Of a stretch of DNA of 64,000 bases, positions 9,389 to 18,898 are shown piece after piece (position 1 is the first letter of the stretch; every line of letters starts with the position of its first letter). The notes beneath the pieces are model-generated. The model ran no database searches, had not been told where the DNA came from, and saw nothing but the letters and a program-made list of their open reading frames with translations. A program made the position numbers and the translations under genes. Location of the stretch: contig NZ_BMIM01000003.1 of assembly GCF_014642275.1 (NCBI RefSeq), positions 1 through 64,000 of the forward strand. The letters run 5' to 3'. Source of the DNA: Flavobacterium lutivivi (GTDB lineage Bacteria > Bacteroidota > Bacteroidia > Flavobacteriales > Flavobacteriaceae).

Positions 9389-10429
9389 CTATTTTAATGG
9401 TTTACCATCAATTTTTTCGTTGTAGTCAATATCAGCCATACTAATTTTTTTACGGTCAATATCTCTACCTTGAAGAATTGCTTTTTCGGTTTCAATAACA
9501 ACTTTTTCAGTCGTATTGTATTTTTTATTTTGATTGATAACAGAGTCTTTCTCAAATTTTCTTGGACCTTCAATTACCCAATCAGAAACTTCTTTTTTAT
9601 CAAAACGACAAGTGTTGCAGATGAAATCTTCTACTTCATGATATTCATCTTTTCTAGCAGTAACTCTTTGAATTTCGTTTCCAAACATCCAAAGTGTTGT
9701 TTTTCCGCAACATCCTGGAGTTGTACATTCTCTGTGAGCATTGAATGGTTTGTTGAACCAAACTCTCGATTTGAAACGGAACGTTTTATCAGTCAAAGCA
9801 CCAACTGGACAAACATCAATCATATTTCCTGAAAACTCATTGTCTATGGCAGTAGAAATACAAGTTGAAATTTGCGAGTGATCACCACGATTTAAAACCC
9901 CGTGAACTCGTTTATCAGTTAATTGGTCTGCCACTTCTACACATCGTTGACAAACAATACAACGGTTCATGTGTAGCTGAATATATGGACCAATATCTTC
10001 TGGTTCAAAAGTTCTTTTTTCTTCTATAAAACGCGTTTGAGCTTTTCCGTGTTCGAAAGATAAATTTTGCAAATCACATTCACCAGCTTGGTCACATACT
10101 GGACAATCTAATGGGTGATTTATCAAAAGGAACTCTGTAACTGCTTTTCTAGCTTCAGTAACTCTTTCAGAAGATTTACTAGAAACTTCCATTCCGTCCA
10201 TACAACCTGTAACACAAGATGCAACCAGTTTTGGCATTGGTCTTGGATCAGCTTCGCTACCTTTAGTAACTTCTACTAGACAACAACGGCATTTTCCACC
10301 AGTTCCTTTTAATTTTGAATAATAACACATCGCTGGCGGAACACTTTCTCCACCAATTTTTCGTGCAGCTTGCAAGATGGTTGTTCCTGCTTCTACTTCA
10401 ATTTCTTGACCGTCTATGGTTACTTTCAT
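9389..10429 (-). CDS. nuoG: Short NuoG-type Fe-S subunit of complex I
   Basis: Occupies the nuoG position but has only 346 residues, against about 700-900 for NuoG with a molybdopterin-type domain. An N-terminal 2Fe-2S ferredoxin domain comes first, then HPLDCPVCDQAGECDLQ, CIVCQRCVEVADQ and DVCPVGALT (clusters N5 and N4). The C-terminus keeps only the beginning of the next cluster domain (CTTPGCCG ... FICNTCRF). The short form is usual in Flavobacteriia, so I do not call it a truncation. The start is the ATG at 10429; a TTG-initiated extension to 10468 would lie inside the intergenic repeat and lacks homologous features. Confidence 0.9.
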   Translation of the reverse strand: MKVTIDGQEIEVEAGTTILQAARKIGGESVPPAMCYYSKLKGTGGKCRCCLVEVTKGSEADPRPMPKLVASCVTGCMDGMEVSSKSSERVTEARKAVTEFLLINHPLDCPVCDQAGECDLQNLSFEHGKAQTRFIEEKRTFEPEDIGPYIQLHMNRCIVCQRCVEVADQLTDKRVHGVLNRGDHSQISTCISTAIDNEFSGNMIDVCPVGALTDKTFRFKSRVWFNKPFNAHRECTTPGCCGKTTLWMFGNEIQRVTARKDEYHEVEDFICNTCRFDKKEVSDWVIEGPRKFEKDSVINQNKKYNTTEKVVIETEKAILQGRDIDRKKISMADIDYNEKIDGKPLK

Positions 10430-10435
10430 TATTTT

Positions 10436-10503
10436 TATTTGTTTCAAGTTTAAAGTTTCATGTTCCAAGTCATTTTTAACTTGAAACCTGAAACCTGAGA
10501 CGA
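10436..10503. repeat. Intergenic imperfect palindrome inside nuoF-nuoG
   Basis: A run of GTTTCAAGTTTAAAGTTTCA is answered by AACTTGAAACCTGAAACCTG on the other side of a short AT spacer, giving a long imperfect hairpin. Near-copies occur at 22777-22840. It fills the only sizeable gap between nuoF and nuoG. Confidence 0.6.
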
Positions 10504-10504
10504 A

Positions 10505-11872
10505 TTATACAGTTTGTTTTGCTACCAAATGCTTTACTTTTTCAAAAGGTTCAGCAACAAAGTGATCTCTATTTTTTACTTTTTCTGGAAAACGAATATG
10601 GTATTCGAATTCATCTCTAAAATGACGAATTGCTGCCGCAACTGGCCATGATGCCGCATCGCCTAGTGGACAAATTGTATTTCCTTCAATTTTTGATTGA
10701 ATACTCCATAACAATTCGATGTCTTCTTCACGTCCTTGACCGTTTTCAATTCTCCACAACACTTTTTCTAGCCAACCTGTTCCTTCACGGCAAGGTGTAC
10801 ATTGACCGCAACTTTCATGGTGATAAAATCTAGAAAAATTCCACGTATTTCTTACGATACAAGCTCTGTCGTCATAAACGATAAATCCGCCAGAACCCAA
10901 CATAGAACCTGTTGCAAATCCGCCATCAGAAAGACTTTCATAAGTCATTAATCGATCTTCTCCATTTGCCGTTTTAAAAATTAAATTGGCTGGCAAAATT
11001 GGCACTGAACTTCCTCCAGGAACAAGAGCTTTCAAAGGTCTATCGGTTTGCATTCCTCCACAATATTCATCAGAATTCATGAATTCATCAACAGAAATAC
11101 CTAATTCAATTTCGAAAACACCTTGATTTTTTATATTTCCTGATGCTGAAATTAACTTAGTTCCAGTTGAACGACCAATTCCTATTGCTGCATAATCTGC
11201 TCCAGAATTATTTACAATCCAAGGCACAGCCGAAATAGTTTCTACATTATTTACAACTGTTGGGTTTTGCCATAAACCTTGAACCGCTGGAAATGGTGGT
11301 TTTAAGCGTGGATTTCCACGATTTCCTTCCAAACTTTCGATTAATGCAGTTTCTTCTCCGCAGATATATGCTCCACCACCAATTTGTACATATAAATCTA
11401 AATCATATCCACTTCCAAGAATATTTTTTCCTAACCAACCTGCTGCACGAGCTTCAGCAATGGCTCTTTCTAATATTTTATAAACCCACATATATTCACC
11501 ACGAATGTATATGTAGGATAGGTTAGCACCAAGTGCATAACTAGAAACTATCATTCCTTCTATTAAAAGATGTGGAATGTATTCCATTAAAAATCGGTCT
11601 TTGAATGTTCCTGGTTCACTTTCGTCTGCATTACAAACCAAATGACGTGGTTTACCCGATTTTTTATCAATAAAACTCCATTTCATTCCAGCAGGAAAAC
11701 CTGCACCACCACGACCACGAAGACCAGAAGTTTTTACTTCTTCTACAACATCATCGGGTGTCATTTTTTTAAGTGCTTTTTCTACAGAAGCATAACCGCC
11801 TTCACGACGATATACTTCGTAGGTTTTAATTCCTGGAACGTTTATTTTGTCTAATAATATTTTTCTTCCCAT
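10505..11872 (-). CDS. nuoF: NADH-quinone oxidoreductase subunit F (NADH and FMN binding)
   Basis: The NADH-dehydrogenase flavoprotein of complex I, 455 residues. It has the FMN-binding loop LRGRGGAGFPAGMKW, the NADH-binding glycine-rich segment GGGAYICGEETALIESLEG, and the N3 4Fe-4S motif ESCGQCTPCREGTGW, with a later Cys in NTICPLGD. It takes hydride from NADH and passes electrons to NuoE and NuoG. It starts four bases after nuoE and is separated from nuoG by a 75-base repeat-bearing gap. Confidence 0.97.
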   Translation of the reverse strand: MGRKILLDKINVPGIKTYEVYRREGGYASVEKALKKMTPDDVVEEVKTSGLRGRGGAGFPAGMKWSFIDKKSGKPRHLVCNADESEPGTFKDRFLMEYIPHLLIEGMIVSSYALGANLSYIYIRGEYMWVYKILERAIAEARAAGWLGKNILGSGYDLDLYVQIGGGAYICGEETALIESLEGNRGNPRLKPPFPAVQGLWQNPTVVNNVETISAVPWIVNNSGADYAAIGIGRSTGTKLISASGNIKNQGVFEIELGISVDEFMNSDEYCGGMQTDRPLKALVPGGSSVPILPANLIFKTANGEDRLMTYESLSDGGFATGSMLGSGGFIVYDDRACIVRNTWNFSRFYHHESCGQCTPCREGTGWLEKVLWRIENGQGREEDIELLWSIQSKIEGNTICPLGDAASWPVAAAIRHFRDEFEYHIRFPEKVKNRDHFVAEPFEKVKHLVAKQTV

Positions 11873-11876
11873 GATA

Positions 11877-12407
11877 TTATTTATCGTGTAAAGTTATTTT
11901 TCCAGCTTTACAATCATCGATTAATTCATCGATTTTTTCTTTTGTTAAATGTTCTTTATAAAAATCACCTAACTGCATCATTGGAGCATAACCGCATGCA
12001 CCAAGACATTCTACGCCTCGCACTTCAAATAGTCCATCTGCAGTAGGTTCGCCAACATTTACTCCTAATTTTGAACACGTATAATCCATTAAATCTTCTA
12101 CACCGTTTTGACAACAAGGTGATGTTTGACAAAATTCAAACATATATTTTCCAATAGGTCTTTGATTGAACATGGTGTAAAAAGTTACCACTTCATAAAC
12201 TTCTATTGGAAGGATTTCAAGAATTTCGGCTACCTTGTTTTGTAATTCGATACTCAGCCAATTATCGTGTGCATCTTGAACTTCGTGTAAAACAGGTAAC
12301 AATGCCGATTTCTTTTTGTCAGCAGGATAATGACTTATCAATTCATTAATACGCTCCATTAGTTGTGGAGTTATATTAATTTCTTGTTTTATATGTGTTC
12401 TTTCCAT
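11877..12407 (-). CDS. nuoE: NADH-quinone oxidoreductase subunit E (2Fe-2S)
   Basis: A thioredoxin-fold 2Fe-2S subunit of complex I (cluster N1a), 176 residues. Ligands are seen as C93-x4-C98 and C134-x3-C138 (CLGAC), with the usual helical N-terminal domain. It partners NuoF in the NADH-oxidising module. An 80-base AT-rich palindromic gap separates it from nuoD; nuoF follows after four bases. Confidence 0.96.
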   Translation of the reverse strand: MERTHIKQEINITPQLMERINELISHYPADKKKSALLPVLHEVQDAHDNWLSIELQNKVAEILEILPIEVYEVVTFYTMFNQRPIGKYMFEFCQTSPCCQNGVEDLMDYTCSKLGVNVGEPTADGLFEVRGVECLGACGYAPMMQLGDFYKEHLTKEKIDELIDDCKAGKITLHDK

Positions 12408-12487
12408 TTGTATTATTTTAAATTTTGAATTAAAAATTTTAAATTTCTAGATAATTTATAATTTAAAATTCATCATTTATAATTTTA
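12408..12487. repeat. AT-rich imperfect palindrome between nuoD and nuoE
   Basis: An 80-base gap made almost only of A and T, with facing blocks AATTTTGAATTAAAAATTTT and AATTTATAATTTAAAATT. No promoter or open frame is evident. It resembles in layout, but not in exact sequence, the palindrome between nuoF and nuoG. Confidence 0.4.
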
Positions 12488-13723
12488 TTAAGCGTCTAAT
12501 TCGCCAGCAATAACATTTAAACTTGACAGTATTACAATCGCATCAGACAGCATTGATCCTTTAATCATTTCGGGATATGCTTGATAATAGATGTAACATG
12601 GTCTTCTCATTTTTAATCTGTAAGGCGTTCTACTTCCATCAGAAATAAGATAAAATCCTAATTCGCCATTTCCGCCTTCGACCGCATGATAAATTTCTTC
12701 AACAGGAACAGGAACTTCGCCCATTACTATTTTAAAATGATAAATCAAACTTTCCATGTTGTGATATACATCTTCTTTTGGTGGAAGATAATAATCTGGA
12801 ACATCTGCATGATATGGTCCGTCTGGAAGTTTTGCTAATGCTTGTTTTATAATACTGATACTTTCCCAAACTTCTGCATTTCGCACACAAAATCTATCAT
12901 AAGTATCTCCTGATTTTCCTACAGGAACATCAAATTCAAAATCTTCATAAGAAGAATATGGAGCAGCTTTTCTCACATCATAATCAATTCCTGCAGCACG
13001 AAGATTTGGACCAGTAAATCCATATTGCATCGCTTTTTCAGCAGAAATTGGACCTACATTTACAGTTCTATCTATAAAAATTCTGTTTCTTTCAAAAAGG
13101 TTTTCAAATTCTTTCCAAGCAACAGGGAATTCTTCAAGGAAAGTATTTAATTTTTTGAAAGCTTCGTCAGACCATTCTCTTTCAAAACCACCAATTCTTC
13201 CCATATTGGTTGTTAAACGAGCACCACAAATTTCTTCATAGATTTCATAGATTTTTTCTCTGAATTGAAATACATAAAGGAAACCTGTATAAGCTCCAGT
13301 ATCAACACCAAGGATTGAATTACAAATTAAATGGTCTGCAATTCGAGCTAATTCCATAACAATAACTCTAAGATATTGAGCACGCTTTGGAACTTCTATA
13401 TTCAAAAGTTTTTCAACTGTCATCCACCAAGCCATGTTATTAATAGGTGAAGAACAATAGTTCATTCTATCTGTCAATACATTTATTTGGTAAAACGGAC
13501 GATTTTCAGCAATTTTTTCAAAAGCACGATGAATGTAACCCACAGTTGGTTCCGCTTCAAGAATGCGTTCACCATCCATAAGAAGAATATTTTGAAAAAT
13601 ACCATGAGTTGCAGGATGCGTTGGTCCTAAGTTTAGAACGTTTAATTCGCTTCCATCTTCGTTGCGTTTTTCTTCAATTATTTTAGCATATCGTTGCTCT
13701 GGTGATAATAATAAGTCTGACAT
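12488..13723 (-). CDS. nuoD: NADH-quinone oxidoreductase subunit D
   Basis: The 49-kDa-type subunit that forms the quinone pocket with NuoB, 411 residues. The signature LGPTHPATHGIFQ near the N-terminus contains the quinone-site His; other conserved blocks are TDRMNYCSSPINNMAW, GVDTGAYTGF and KMRRPCYIYY near the C-terminus. NuoC and NuoD are separate genes here, unlike the fused nuoCD of enterobacteria. It is 23 bases after nuoC. Confidence 0.97.
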   Translation of the reverse strand: MSDLLLSPEQRYAKIIEEKRNEDGSELNVLNLGPTHPATHGIFQNILLMDGERILEAEPTVGYIHRAFEKIAENRPFYQINVLTDRMNYCSSPINNMAWWMTVEKLLNIEVPKRAQYLRVIVMELARIADHLICNSILGVDTGAYTGFLYVFQFREKIYEIYEEICGARLTTNMGRIGGFEREWSDEAFKKLNTFLEEFPVAWKEFENLFERNRIFIDRTVNVGPISAEKAMQYGFTGPNLRAAGIDYDVRKAAPYSSYEDFEFDVPVGKSGDTYDRFCVRNAEVWESISIIKQALAKLPDGPYHADVPDYYLPPKEDVYHNMESLIYHFKIVMGEVPVPVEEIYHAVEGGNGELGFYLISDGSRTPYRLKMRRPCYIYYQAYPEMIKGSMLSDAIVILSSLNVIAGELDA

Positions 13724-13746
13724 TTTATAATGTTGAATTATTTATA

Positions 13747-14268
13747 TTAACAATTAACTGGAGTTCTACCGAAGAAACGATCATCTTTATCTGTTCTTCC
13801 GCCATCTTCCATAGGAAATTCTTTTCTCATAGGATGAGAAACCATTTCATCCATATTTAAAATTCTTTTAAGTTGTGGATGTCCTGTGAATTTTATTCCA
13901 TAAAAATCCCAAGCTTCTCTTTCCATCCAGTTACTGCATAAAAACAAATCTGTTATCGTTTGAACTTCTGGATTTTCACCATTTAGAAAAGTTTTTATAC
14001 GAATTCTTGTGTTTTCTATCCAATTATGCAATTGATAAGTCAAAGCAAATTGTTCATCAACATTATTGTCTGGATAATGAATTCCGGCCAAATCTGTTAA
14101 AAAATGAAAATTCAATTCCTCATCATCTTTAAGAAATTGAATTACTTCGTGTACTTTATCTTTATTTACTTCAAGAGTAAAAATATCTCTCATTGTAGCA
14201 AAGTTTGTTACTGAATTGCCAAATTTTTGAGTAAGTTTTTCTTGAATTAATGTGTTTTCTAAAGCCAT
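13747..14268 (-). CDS. nuoC: NADH-quinone oxidoreductase subunit C
   Basis: The 30-kDa-type subunit of the peripheral arm, 173 residues. The family signature EREAWDFYGIKFTGHPQLKRIL is followed by the C-terminal PMRKEFPMED segment. It has no cofactors and scaffolds NuoD and NuoI. It starts one base after the nuoB stop, so translation is likely coupled. Confidence 0.95.
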   Translation of the reverse strand: MALENTLIQEKLTQKFGNSVTNFATMRDIFTLEVNKDKVHEVIQFLKDDEELNFHFLTDLAGIHYPDNNVDEQFALTYQLHNWIENTRIRIKTFLNGENPEVQTITDLFLCSNWMEREAWDFYGIKFTGHPQLKRILNMDEMVSHPMRKEFPMEDGGRTDKDDRFFGRTPVNC

Positions 14269-14269
14269 T

Positions 14270-14815
14270 TTATAAATTATAAGATGCTAAAAGTTCTTTA
14301 TATTCAGGAGAATTTCTTCTTCGAACCGATTCGTTTTTAACTAATTCTTGCAATTGCATAACACCTTGAACAATTTGTTCTGGTCTTGGTGGACAACCTG
14401 GCACATAAACATCTACTGGAATAACTTTGTCAATTCCTTGTAGTACAGAATACGTGTCAAAAACACCACCAGAACACGCACAAGCACCAACAGAGATTAC
14501 CCAGCGGGGTTCACTCATTTGTTCATATACTTGACGAAGAATTGGCGCCATTTTTTTTGAAATTGTTCCCATCACCATCAACATATCGGCCTGACGAGGA
14601 GAAAAACTCACACGTTCAGATCCAAATCTAGCAAGGTCATAATGAGAGGCCATTGTTGCCATAAACTCAATACCGCAACAAGAAGTTGCAAATGGTAAAG
14701 GCCATAATGAATTTGCTCTTGCTAATCCTACTACATCGCTCAGCTTTGTAGCAAAAAAACCTTCCCCAGAAACTCCTTCTGGTGGAGCAACCATATTTGT
14801 TTTTGTTTCACTCAT
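14270..14815 (-). CDS. nuoB: NADH-quinone oxidoreductase subunit B (cluster N2)
   Basis: The PSST-type subunit carrying the terminal 4Fe-4S cluster N2, which reduces quinone. The tandem-Cys ligand motif is in [11 protein letters not shown]; the other ligands are in [10 protein letters not shown] and [10 protein letters not shown]. Its 181 residues include a flexible N-terminal extension. It lies 12 bases downstream of nuoA. Confidence 0.97.
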   Translation of the reverse strand: MSETKTNMVAPPEGVSGEGFFATKLSDVVGLARANSLWPLPFATSCCGIEFMATMASHYDLARFGSERVSFSPRQADMLMVMGTISKKMAPILRQVYEQMSEPRWVISVGACACSGGVFDTYSVLQGIDKVIPVDVYVPGCPPRPEQIVQGVMQLQELVKNESVRRRNSPEYKELLASYNL

Positions 14816-14827
14816 AGCAATTATTTT

Positions 14828-15193
14828 TTATTCCCACTCAAGAGCTTTTTTCTTGATGATATAAAAGAAACCAACAAGAAGTAAAGACATAAAAATGATC
14901 ATTTTAACCATACCATCCATACCCAAATCCTTAAAGTTTACTGCCCAAGGATATAGGAAAATTACTTCTACATCAAAAAGAACAAAAAGGATAGCAACAA
15001 GAAAATATTTTACCGAAAAAGGAATTCTGGCATTTCCAATGGATTCAATACCACATTCGAAATTTTTATCTTTGTTTTTTGAATGACGTTTTGGTCCTAA
15101 AAAACCTGATATTATAATAGTTCCTACTACAAACCCAACAGCTAATAACATCTGCATTAGTATTGGAAAAAAATCAATTTGATTAGATTGCAT
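14828..15193 (-). CDS. nuoA: NADH-quinone oxidoreductase subunit A
   Basis: A three-helix membrane subunit of complex I, 121 residues, and the first gene of the operon. The conserved loop between helices 1 and 2 is present, with KNFECGIESIGNARIPFSVKYF containing its switch Cys, and helix 2 is FLVAILFVLFDVEVIFLYPWA with the acidic pair. A consensus promoter lies about 30 bases upstream. Confidence 0.95.
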   Translation of the reverse strand: MQSNQIDFFPILMQMLLAVGFVVGTIIISGFLGPKRHSKNKDKNFECGIESIGNARIPFSVKYFLVAILFVLFDVEVIFLYPWAVNFKDLGMDGMVKMIIFMSLLLVGFFYIIKKKALEWE

Positions 15194-15227
15194 GGTATAA
15201 AAATTTGCTCAAAAATTAAATCAGTCA

Positions 15228-15258
15228 CAAATATACATCGCAATATTGAAATCGCAAA
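15228..15258 (-). promoter_or_regulatory. Promoter of the nuoA-N operon
   Basis: On the minus strand -33 TTTG (15255-15258) and -7 TATATTTG (15228-15235) are 19 bases apart, an exact match to the Flavobacteriia consensus. The leader to nuoA would be about 30 bases. No other promoter of this quality is seen in the 13-kb operon. Confidence 0.75.
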
Positions 15259-15323
15259 CAACTAAGTCTAAAGGTTTGTTTTAAACCCCTTTTTTCTGTT
15301 TATTTAAAACGATTATAAATAAC

Positions 15324-15350
15324 AAAAGCCTTGAAATTTTCAAGGCTTTT
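15324..15350. terminator. Terminator between csp and nuoA
   Basis: Arms AAAAGCCTTGAAA and TTTCAAGGCTTTT form a near-perfect hairpin, A/T-flanked on both sides. It lies after the minus-strand cold-shock gene and isolates the nuo promoter from upstream transcription. Confidence 0.7.
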
Positions 15351-15375
15351 ATAGGTAATCAAAAATACACTATAT

Positions 15376-15576
15376 TTAATCTTTGACAACAGCCACTTGT
15401 GCTGCTATTTTACCTTTTTTTCCGTCTTGTTCTTCATAAGAAACTTTATCTCCTTGATTTAGAGACTTTGTTTCAACGCCAGAAGCGTGAACAAAAATGT
15501 CTTTTCCAGTTTCCTCATCTGTAATGAAACCGTAACCTTTTTCTTCATTGAAGAATTTTACTGTGCCTGTTCGCAT
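15376..15576 (-). CDS. Cold-shock domain protein (CspA family)
   Basis: A single cold-shock domain of 66 residues with both RNA-binding motifs: KGYGFI (RNP1-like) and IFVHAS (RNP2-like). It binds single-stranded RNA and DNA and likely acts as an RNA chaperone. I start at the ATG at 15576 (MRTGTVKFFNEEKGYGF), the family's normal N-terminus; a frame extending to 15606 would include promoter bases. It is a single-gene unit with its own promoter at 15604-15632 and its own terminator. Confidence 0.93.
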   Translation of the reverse strand: MRTGTVKFFNEEKGYGFITDEETGKDIFVHASGVETKSLNQGDKVSYEEQDGKKGKIAAQVAVVKD

Positions 15577-15603
15577 TTTAATATAAAAAGAGTTAATAAT
15601 AAT

Positions 15604-15632
15604 CAAAGATAGTTTTATTTGTTTAACAGCAA
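15604..15632 (-). promoter_or_regulatory. Promoter of the cold-shock gene
   Basis: Minus-strand -7 TATCTTTG (15604-15611) and -33 TTG (15630-15632), with an 18-base spacer. It overlaps any start upstream of the ATG at 15576, so it supports that ATG. Confidence 0.5.
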
Positions 15633-15730
15633 TATTTTTTATGTTAAAAAATTGTAATTATTTTAAATAAAAATTTAAAATATAGAATATATTTCAAATA
15701 AAAGTTTATAGAATTAAAAATATTTCATAA

Positions 15731-15768
15731 AAAAAGCATCAGCTTTTTAAATATTTCAACTGATGCTT
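15731..15768 (-). terminator. Terminator of aspS
   Basis: Arms AAGCATCAG and CTGATGCTT with a 17-base A/T loop; on the minus strand a run of T follows. It lies 25 bases after the aspS stop. Confidence 0.7.
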
Positions 15769-15792
15769 CTTAAAATTTTATGAATTTGACAA

Positions 15793-17547
15793 TTATTTAG
15801 TTATGTCTAATTTTATGTGTAATTCTTCTAATTGTTTGTCATCGATTACTGATGGTGCATCAATCATGACATCGCGTCCAGAATTGTTTTTTGGGAAAGC
15901 AATAAAGTCACGAATAGTTTCTTGACCACCAAGAATAGCTACCAATCTATCCAATCCAAAAGCTAAACCTCCGTGTGGTGGCGCGCCATATTGAAATGCA
16001 TTCATTAAAAATCCAAACTGATTTTCAGCTTCTTCAGGAGTAAAACCGAGCAGATTGAACATTCTTGCCTGTAAATTTTTATCATGAATTCTTATTGAAC
16101 CACCACCAATTTCATTTCCGTTCAATACCATATCATAGGCATTTGCTCTTACTTTTCCTGGATTTGTTTCTAATAATTCGAAATCTTCAGGTTTTGGAGA
16201 AGTGAATGGATGATGCATAGCATGATAACGGTTGCTTTCTTCATCAAATTCTAACAGAGGAAAATCTACAACCCATAAAGGTGCAAATTCAGATGGATTT
16301 CTCAAACCTAAACGTGTTGCAAGTTCCATTCTGAGTGCTGATAGTTGTGTTCTTGTTTTGTCAGCTTTTCCAGAAAGAATAAAAATCATATCACCCGCTT
16401 TGGCGCCAGTAATTTCTGCCCATTTTGCTAAATCATCTTGATCGTAAAATTTATCTACCGATGATTTGTAAGTTCCGTCGGCTTCACATTTTACATACAC
16501 CATACCCGAAGCACCAACTTGTGGACGTTTTACCCAATCAATTAAAGCGTCAATTTCTTTACGAGTATAAGATGCACAATTCGGAGCAGCAATTCCAACG
16601 ACTAATTCAGCCGAGTTGAACACAGGAAAATCTTTGTGTTGCGCTACTTCATTTAACTCACCAAATTTCATGTCAAAACGAATATCTGGTTTGTCATTTC
16701 CGTAGGTTTTCATAGCATAATCGTAGGTAATTCTTGGGAATTTATCTACTTCAATACCTTTTATTTCTTTAAGTAAATGACGTGTTAATCCTTCAAATAC
16801 ATTCAAAATATCTTCTTGTTCCACAAATGCCATTTCGCAATCGATTTGTGTAAACTCAGGTTGTCTGTCGGCACGCAAATCTTCGTCACGGAAACATTTT
16901 ACAATTTGAAAATATTTATCCATTCCGCCAACCATCAGTAATTGCTTGAAAGTTTGTGGCGATTGTGGCAAAGCATAAAATTGACCTTCGTTCATTCTAC
17001 TTGGAACAACGAAATCTCTTGCGCCTTCTGGAGTTGATTTAATCAAATATGGTGTTTCAATTTCGCAAAAGCCTTGATTTGAAAGATAATTTCTAACATG
17101 CATTGCCACATTATGACGAAAAAGCAAAGCATTTTTTACAGGATTTCTACGAATATCAAGATAACGGTATTTCATTCGGATGTCTTCGCCACCATCGGTT
17201 TCATCTTCAATAGTAAAAGGAGGTAAAATAGCTGCGTTTAGAATAGTTAATTCGCTAACAAGAATTTCAATTTCACCAGTTGGAATATTATTATTTTTAG
17301 ACTCACGTTCAATAACAGTTCCTTTTACTTGAACAACGAATTCACGACCGAGAGTTTTTGCTAATTCAAAAACAGATTTTTCAGTTCTACTCTCATCAAA
17401 AATTAATTGCGTAATTCCATATCTATCGCGCAAATCTACCCAAATCATGAATCCTTTATCTCTTGATTTTTGAACCCAACCCGCAAGAGTTACTTCTTTA
17501 TTGATATGGTTAGCGTTTAATTCGCCGCAATTATGACTTCTATACAT
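15793..17547 (-). CDS. aspS: Aspartate--tRNA ligase
   Basis: A class II aminoacyl-tRNA synthetase that charges tRNA-Asp in the cytoplasm. An N-terminal OB-fold anticodon domain ([26 protein letters not shown]) comes first. The catalytic domain has motif 2 ([18 protein letters not shown]) and motif 3 ([15 protein letters not shown]), with the inserted GAD domain of bacterial AspRS between them. I use the ATG at 17547 (584 residues). A frame from 17619 adds 24 residues, but a promoter spans its start. Genes on both sides are transcribed independently. Confidence 0.96.
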   Translation of the reverse strand: MYRSHNCGELNANHINKEVTLAGWVQKSRDKGFMIWVDLRDRYGITQLIFDESRTEKSVFELAKTLGREFVVQVKGTVIERESKNNNIPTGEIEILVSELTILNAAILPPFTIEDETDGGEDIRMKYRYLDIRRNPVKNALLFRHNVAMHVRNYLSNQGFCEIETPYLIKSTPEGARDFVVPSRMNEGQFYALPQSPQTFKQLLMVGGMDKYFQIVKCFRDEDLRADRQPEFTQIDCEMAFVEQEDILNVFEGLTRHLLKEIKGIEVDKFPRITYDYAMKTYGNDKPDIRFDMKFGELNEVAQHKDFPVFNSAELVVGIAAPNCASYTRKEIDALIDWVKRPQVGASGMVYVKCEADGTYKSSVDKFYDQDDLAKWAEITGAKAGDMIFILSGKADKTRTQLSALRMELATRLGLRNPSEFAPLWVVDFPLLEFDEESNRYHAMHHPFTSPKPEDFELLETNPGKVRANAYDMVLNGNEIGGGSIRIHDKNLQARMFNLLGFTPEEAENQFGFLMNAFQYGAPPHGGLAFGLDRLVAILGGQETIRDFIAFPKNNSGRDVMIDAPSVIDDKQLEELHIKLDITK

Positions 17548-17616
17548 TGGAAAAAATTTTATTTCAAAAAATGCTTTATCTATTTTGCTAAAGCTTCGTG
17601 ACTTTAATCTTGGGTG

Positions 17617-17645
17617 CAAAAGTAAAAAACTTAAATCAAAAACAA
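17617..17645 (-). promoter_or_regulatory. Promoter of aspS
   Basis: Minus-strand -7 TACTTTTG (17617-17624) and -33 TTG (17643-17645), 18 bases apart. The predicted transcript starts near 17610, leaving about 60 bases of leader to the ATG at 17547. Confidence 0.5.
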
Positions 17646-17729
17646 TAAATAAAACTCAATACAAGTTTTTGTTAATTAAGGGAAATATTAATTGAAAAAA
17701 TATAAATTTGAACTCATAAATAATAAATC

Positions 17730-18725
17730 ATGAAAAGACAATTAATTTTTTTCGCCACTCTTTTTATTGGGCTATACACAACTGCTCAAAACACTATGAC
17801 ATTTTCGGCAGATATAGCCAATAGAAATGGAGATGTTCTTTTTATCAAAAATGGAAAAACAATTGTACAGGAGATAAAAGCTGACGACAAAGGTAAATTC
17901 AAATCTACATTCGAGGTAAACGAAGGAATGTATCAACTATATGATGGGGTAGAATATGCCCAATTGTATCTGAAGAATGGGTTTGATTTAAGTTTAACTA
18001 TGGATGCGCAGCATTTTGATGAAACTTTAAAGTTTAAAGGCAAAGGAGAAAAAGAAAACAATTTTTTGGCTAATGAAACATTAGAGGATTCTAAATTCAA
18101 TTATGAAGAGTTACTTTCAAAAGATGAAGCGGAATTCAAAGTTGCATTCGAAAAAATGAAAGAAGCTGACTTAGAAAGATTAAATAAAGCTGGTTTAGGT
18201 GAAGCTTTTGTAACTAGCTATAAAAACAATCTTACTATGAAAAACATGGGATTGTTTCAATATCATAATCAAATAATGGGGAATAAGAAGTTAAATAATT
18301 CTGTTGCGCCAAATTTTGATTATGAAAATGCTAAAGGAGGAACGACATCTTTGGAAAGTTTGAAAGGTAAGTATGTTTACATTGATGTTTGGGCTACTTG
18401 GTGCGGACCATGTAGAGCAGAAATTCCTTTTCTAAAAAAAATAGAAGAAAAGTTTCATGGTAAAAACATAGAGTTTGTTAGCATTTCTGTAGATGTAGAA
18501 AAAGATCATGACAAATGGAAAAATTTTGTAAAAGAAAAAGAACTTGGTGGAATTCAACTTTTTGCTGACAAAAATTGGAATTCTTCGTTTATAACAGCAT
18601 TTGGGATAATGTCGATACCTAGGTTTATTCTTATTGATCCTAAAGGAAATGTTATTGATGCTGATGCGGCTAGACCTTCTAACCCAAAATTAGAAGAACA
18701 ACTTAATAATTTATTGAAATCATAA
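17730..18725 (+). CDS. TlpA-like periplasmic thioredoxin-fold protein
   Basis: An exported thiol-disulfide oxidoreductase of 331 residues. A signal peptide (MKRQLIFFATLFIGLYTTAQ) is followed by an N-terminal domain resembling the DUF4369 region of Bacteroidota TlpA-like proteins (about 24-190). The C-terminal thioredoxin domain has WATWCGPCRAEIPF (active-site CGPC) and the cis-Pro loop MSIPRFILID. It probably reduces or resurfaces disulfides in the envelope. It is a single gene with a strong terminator. A TAAATTTG at 17703-17710 could be its -7 element, but no good -33 is seen. Confidence 0.9.
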   Translation: MKRQLIFFATLFIGLYTTAQNTMTFSADIANRNGDVLFIKNGKTIVQEIKADDKGKFKSTFEVNEGMYQLYDGVEYAQLYLKNGFDLSLTMDAQHFDETLKFKGKGEKENNFLANETLEDSKFNYEELLSKDEAEFKVAFEKMKEADLERLNKAGLGEAFVTSYKNNLTMKNMGLFQYHNQIMGNKKLNNSVAPNFDYENAKGGTTSLESLKGKYVYIDVWATWCGPCRAEIPFLKKIEEKFHGKNIEFVSISVDVEKDHDKWKNFVKEKELGGIQLFADKNWNSSFITAFGIMSIPRFILIDPKGNVIDADAARPSNPKLEEQLNNLLKS

Positions 18726-18744
18726 TAGACTAAGAAAATAGACC

Positions 18745-18771
18745 AAAAGCCTCGCACAGCGAGGCTTTTTT
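18745..18771 (+). terminator. Terminator after the TlpA-like gene
   Basis: GC-rich arms GCCTCGC and GCGAGGC with a 3-base loop, A-run before and T-run after. A strong Rho-independent terminator 20 bases after the stop. Confidence 0.85.
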
Positions 18772-18898
18772 GTTTAAAATGAGTTTTTCCAATGTTAAAT
18801 TTTCACTCAATGTTACCAAATTGTTAAGTAAAAGTTTTTTTATTGTAAAATAAATAATAAATTTGTTATGTAATTATGAACAAATTAAACCTACAACT

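Noticed and set aside
10430-10468. N-terminal extension of NuoG
   Set aside because: It starts from TTG and is read through the intergenic palindrome. The ferredoxin domain begins right after the ATG at 10429.
12408-12487. Second promoter inside the nuo operon
   Set aside because: The AT-rich gap has no TAnnTTTG box with a TTTG at the right distance on the minus strand.
17548-17619. N-terminal extension of AspS by 24 residues
   Set aside because: A promoter spans this start (17617-17645), and AspRS proteins normally begin with [10 protein letters not shown]-like sequence.
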